DNA of 64,000 nt from a virus: positions 400,606-464,605 of IMG/VR virus record IMGVR_UViG_3300023174_000033, one strand, 5' to 3'. Numbering within the stretch: position 1 is the first letter of the stretch; the number at the start of each line of letters is the position of its first letter. The position numbers and the translations under genes were made by a program. The notes under the pieces were generated by a model. The model had not been told where the DNA came from, did no database searches, and was given only the letters and a program-made list of their open reading frames with translations. Shown piece after piece: positions 62,169 to 64,000 of this stretch.

Positions 62169-64000
62169 TCTTACATACTCAACTGCATTTGTAGTAGCAT
62201 TTAAATAAAGATATGTACTACCAACTGGATAACCATTTAATTGTGTTATTGCTATAAGTGCTGCCGACCTATTAGAAAATTCTCGAATAGATTGATTTGA
62301 TATAGCAAAAACATTATCATTTCCGGTATACCCAGTCATACTAAAAGTTTGATATCCAGCATTTGGTCCTATAAAAACACCCCCATCTTTTGTATTATTT
62401 TTACCAGCATCTTGCCCGAGTTGTAAAACATCATCACCAGTATTATTAAAACCAGCGTTTTTTCCAAGTTGTAAAACATTGTTTCCGCTATTTTGAGACC
62501 CAGCATAGTAACCTATTTGAACCACATCATTACCACCCCCACCAGCACCAACGCCTATCTGAACTGAATTGTCGCCTGTGAAAACACCCCCACCAGCACC
62601 AGCGCCTATCTGAATAGCAGATTGCCCAACATTAAAGCCTCCAGCAGAATCACCAATTTGAACTACACCACCAGCACTATTATTCTGACCAGCACCATAA
62701 CCCAGTTGAATTGAATTTCCTCCGGTATTATTGTACCCAGCATTGTAACCTATTTGAACAACATAATTACCAGTATTACCAGTAAACCCCATGCCCGAGC
62801 CAGCACCAAATCCCAATTGAATAGAATAGCTGCCCATATTACGTTGTCCAGCACTTTCACCTATCTGAATCACCCCATTACCCATATTAAGATATCCAGC
62901 AGATTCAGCTATCTGAACTACACCATTACCACTATTAGCCAGACCAGCACCATTACCTAATTGAACTGCTTGATTACCGGCATTACTTGAACCAGCAGCA
63001 TAACCCAGTTGAACTGAATTGTCACCGGTATTATTTGAACCAGCAGCATAACCCAGTTGAACTGAATTGTCACCGGTATTATAAAAACCAGCTTGATATC
63101 CTATTTGAACAACATTATAACCAGTATTACCACTAAGCCCCATGCCCGATCCAGCACCAAATCCCAATTGAATAGAATAGCTGCCCGTATTATTTTGACC
63201 AGCAGATTCACCTATCTGAATCACTCCATTACCAGTTTGATTACCACCAGCGCCATTCCCAATACACACAACTCCAGTTCCAGTAGCGGTATTTAAATAT
63301 TCTGTGATTGAAATAAATGATTTACTAATATCCATTTGTAAAACAAATCCATTAATAGTATTTCCACCATCATAACCAGCTTGCAAACTAGCAGGACCTA
63401 TCGGACCTTGATATCCTTGATCACCTTGGAAACCCTGTGGGCCGTCAGGACCTTGATCACCCTGGAAACCTTGTGGGCCATCTGGGCCTTGATCACCTTG
63501 GAAACCTTGTGGGCCATCTGGGCCTTGGTCGCCTTGGAAACCTTGTGGGCCGTCAGGACCTTGGTCGCCTTGGAAACCTTGTGGGCCATCTGGACCTTGG
63601 TCACCCTGGAAACCTTGTGGGCCATCTGGACCTTGGTCACCCTGGAAACCTTGTGGGCCATCTGGACCTTGGTCACCCTGGAAACCTTGTGGGCCATCTG
63701 GGCCTTGGTCGCCTTGGAAACCTTGTGGGCCATCTGGACCTTGATCACCTTGGAAACCTTGTGGGCCATCTGGACCTTGATCACCTTGGAAACCTTGTGG
63801 GCCATCTGGACCTTGGTCGCCTTGGAAACCTTGTGGGCCATCTGGGCCTTGGTCGCCCTGGAAACCTTGTGGGCCGTCAGGTCCTTGGTCACCCTGGAAA
63901 CCTTGTGGGCCATCTGGGCCTTGGTCGCCTTGGAAACCTTGTGGGCCATCTGGACCTTGGTCACCCTGGAAACCTTGTGGGCCGTCAGGGCCTTGGTCAC
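62163..64000 (-). CDS. Collagen-like / beta-repeat fibre protein, 5' end outside window
   Basis: The frame is open from the right edge to the stop at 62163 (612 codons). The first ~200 codons encode near-identical [12 protein letters not shown] units. Then come a short bridge (S-L-Q-A-G-Y-D-G-G) and about 300 residues of I-G-x-x-A-G-x-x-N-x-G-x-x-x-[VI]-Q-[LI]-G repeats, like the left-handed beta-roll heads of trimeric adhesins. A ~65-residue cap ends it. A trimeric fibre or adhesin of the virion is the likely role. Confidence 0.85.
   Translation of the reverse strand, partial: DQGPDGPQGFQGDQGPDGPQGFQGDQGPDGPQGFQGDQGPDGPQGFQGDQGPDGPQGFQGDQGPDGPQGFQGDQGPDGPQGFQGDQGPDGPQGFQGDQGPDGPQGFQGDQGPDGPQGFQGDQGPDGPQGFQGDQGPDGPQGFQGDQGPDGPQGFQGDQGPDGPQGFQGDQGPDGPQGFQGDQGPDGPQGFQGDQGYQGPIGPASLQAGYDGGNTINGFVLQMDISKSFISITEYLNTATGTGVVCIGNGAGGNQTGNGVIQIGESAGQNNTGSYSIQLGFGAGSGMGLSGNTGYNVVQIGYQAGFYNTGDNSVQLGYAAGSNNTGDNSVQLGYAAGSSNAGNQAVQLGNGAGLANSGNGVVQIAESAGYLNMGNGVIQIGESAGQRNMGSYSIQLGFGAGSGMGFTGNTGNYVVQIGYNAGYNNTGGNSIQLGYGAGQNNSAGGVVQIGDSAGGFNVGQSAIQIGAGAGGGVFTGDNSVQIGVGAGGGGNDVVQIGYYAGSQNSGNNVLQLGKNAGFNNTGDDVLQLGQDAGKNNTKDGGVFIGPNAGYQTFSMTGYTGNDNVFAISNQSIREFSNRSAALIAITQLNGYPVGSTYLYLNATTNAVEYVRL
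63398..64000 (-). repeat. Tandem 36-base repeats encoding collagen
   Basis: About 16-17 copies of a 36-base unit ([12 protein letters not shown]), differing at a few third positions, run to the window edge. Open frames in the other phases are side effects of this repeat. Confidence 0.9.

Noticed and set aside
63398-64000. Apparent 200-residue basic protein (T-K-A-L-T-A-H-K repeats) at the right edge
   Set aside because: It is the wrong frame of the 36-base collagen repeat; the frame giving G-D-Q-G-P-D continues into the beta-repeat fibre gene.
1-64000. Window as a bacterial chromosome or integrated prophage
   Set aside because: No rRNA, ribosomal, tRNA-synthetase or central-metabolism operons, no integrase and no att-like repeats; fibres, holin, sigma factor and tiny overlapping genes dominate. 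A mis-joined host segment at 37929-43089 remains possible.

Overview
The window looks like part of a large, AT-rich lytic phage genome whose host belongs to the Bacteroidota. Phage character rests on two very large collagen-like fibre genes, a fibre/receptor-binding operon, a Pam3 gp28-type holin, a phage-sized sigma-70 factor, thymidylate synthase, a MazG-like pyrophosphatase, a polynucleotide-kinase-like P-loop protein, two tRNAs and dozens of tiny overlapping genes. There is no rRNA, ribosomal protein, integrase or attachment site. The host assignment rests on repeated Bacteroidota promoters (TTTG/TTG, then 19-20 bases, then TAnnTTTG), little sign of Shine-Dalgarno sequences, and secreted proteins with Por/type IX secretion sorting domains.

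Layout. 1-2223: 3' part of a large secreted protein read leftward. 2895-3235: structured non-coding RNA with its own promoter and terminator. 3258-10976: mixed small genes with a BCS1-like AAA ATPase, a P-loop kinase and a YubB/Api92-like protein. 11110-13293: five tandem paralogues that start with a MKYLKxFE-type leader. 13358-18188: small membrane proteins, a flavodoxin-fold protein, a GT25 glycosyltransferase and ThyA. 18192-23657: fibre operon ending upstream in a 954-residue collagen-like protein. 23718-27068: small genes, HAD phosphatase, tRNA-Ile(UAU) and tRNA-Met/Ile2(CAU). 27065-34043: leftward operon dominated by 17 consecutive very small genes sharing a C-terminal tail; DNA methyltransferase and membrane genes lie downstream. 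34067-37877: more leader-bearing and tail-bearing genes. 37929-43089: M43 metalloprotease lipoprotein and two type IX secretion cargo proteins. 43216-47325: receiver-domain protein, DUF2452 protein, MazG-like enzyme, large unknown protein. 47370-51528: glycan island (LicD, GT25-kinase fusion, 2-oxoglutarate oxygenase candidate, IspD-family cytidylyltransferase, HExxH protein). 51592-54745: DoxX-like protein, holin, small exported proteins. 54811-62168: FolD-GT25 fusion, methyltransferase, sigma factor, HldD-like epimerase. 62163-64000: second giant collagen-like/beta-repeat fibre, cut by the window edge.

Three genome-wide patterns stand out and may be one organised scheme. (1) About 32 small proteins of unrelated fold end in the same short amphipathic motif, roughly [ED]-h-R-x-x-[KQ]-[IL]-x-x-[IL]-[LI]. 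(2) About 15 other proteins begin with the same leader, M-K-[YF]-[LI]-K-x-F-E, which resembles T4 capsid-targeting peptides. (3) Promoters fall into two classes: host-type TAnnTTTG elements, often exactly four bases before the ATG so that the mRNA should be leaderless, and an AT-only motif AATATATA[ACG] a short distance before starts. The first class drives metabolic and tail-bearing genes. The second precedes fibre, holin, secreted and leader-bearing genes. The simplest reading is early versus late transcription, with the late class perhaps read by the encoded sigma factor, and with terminal peptides sorting two sets of accessory proteins. That reading is inference; the motifs themselves are directly visible.
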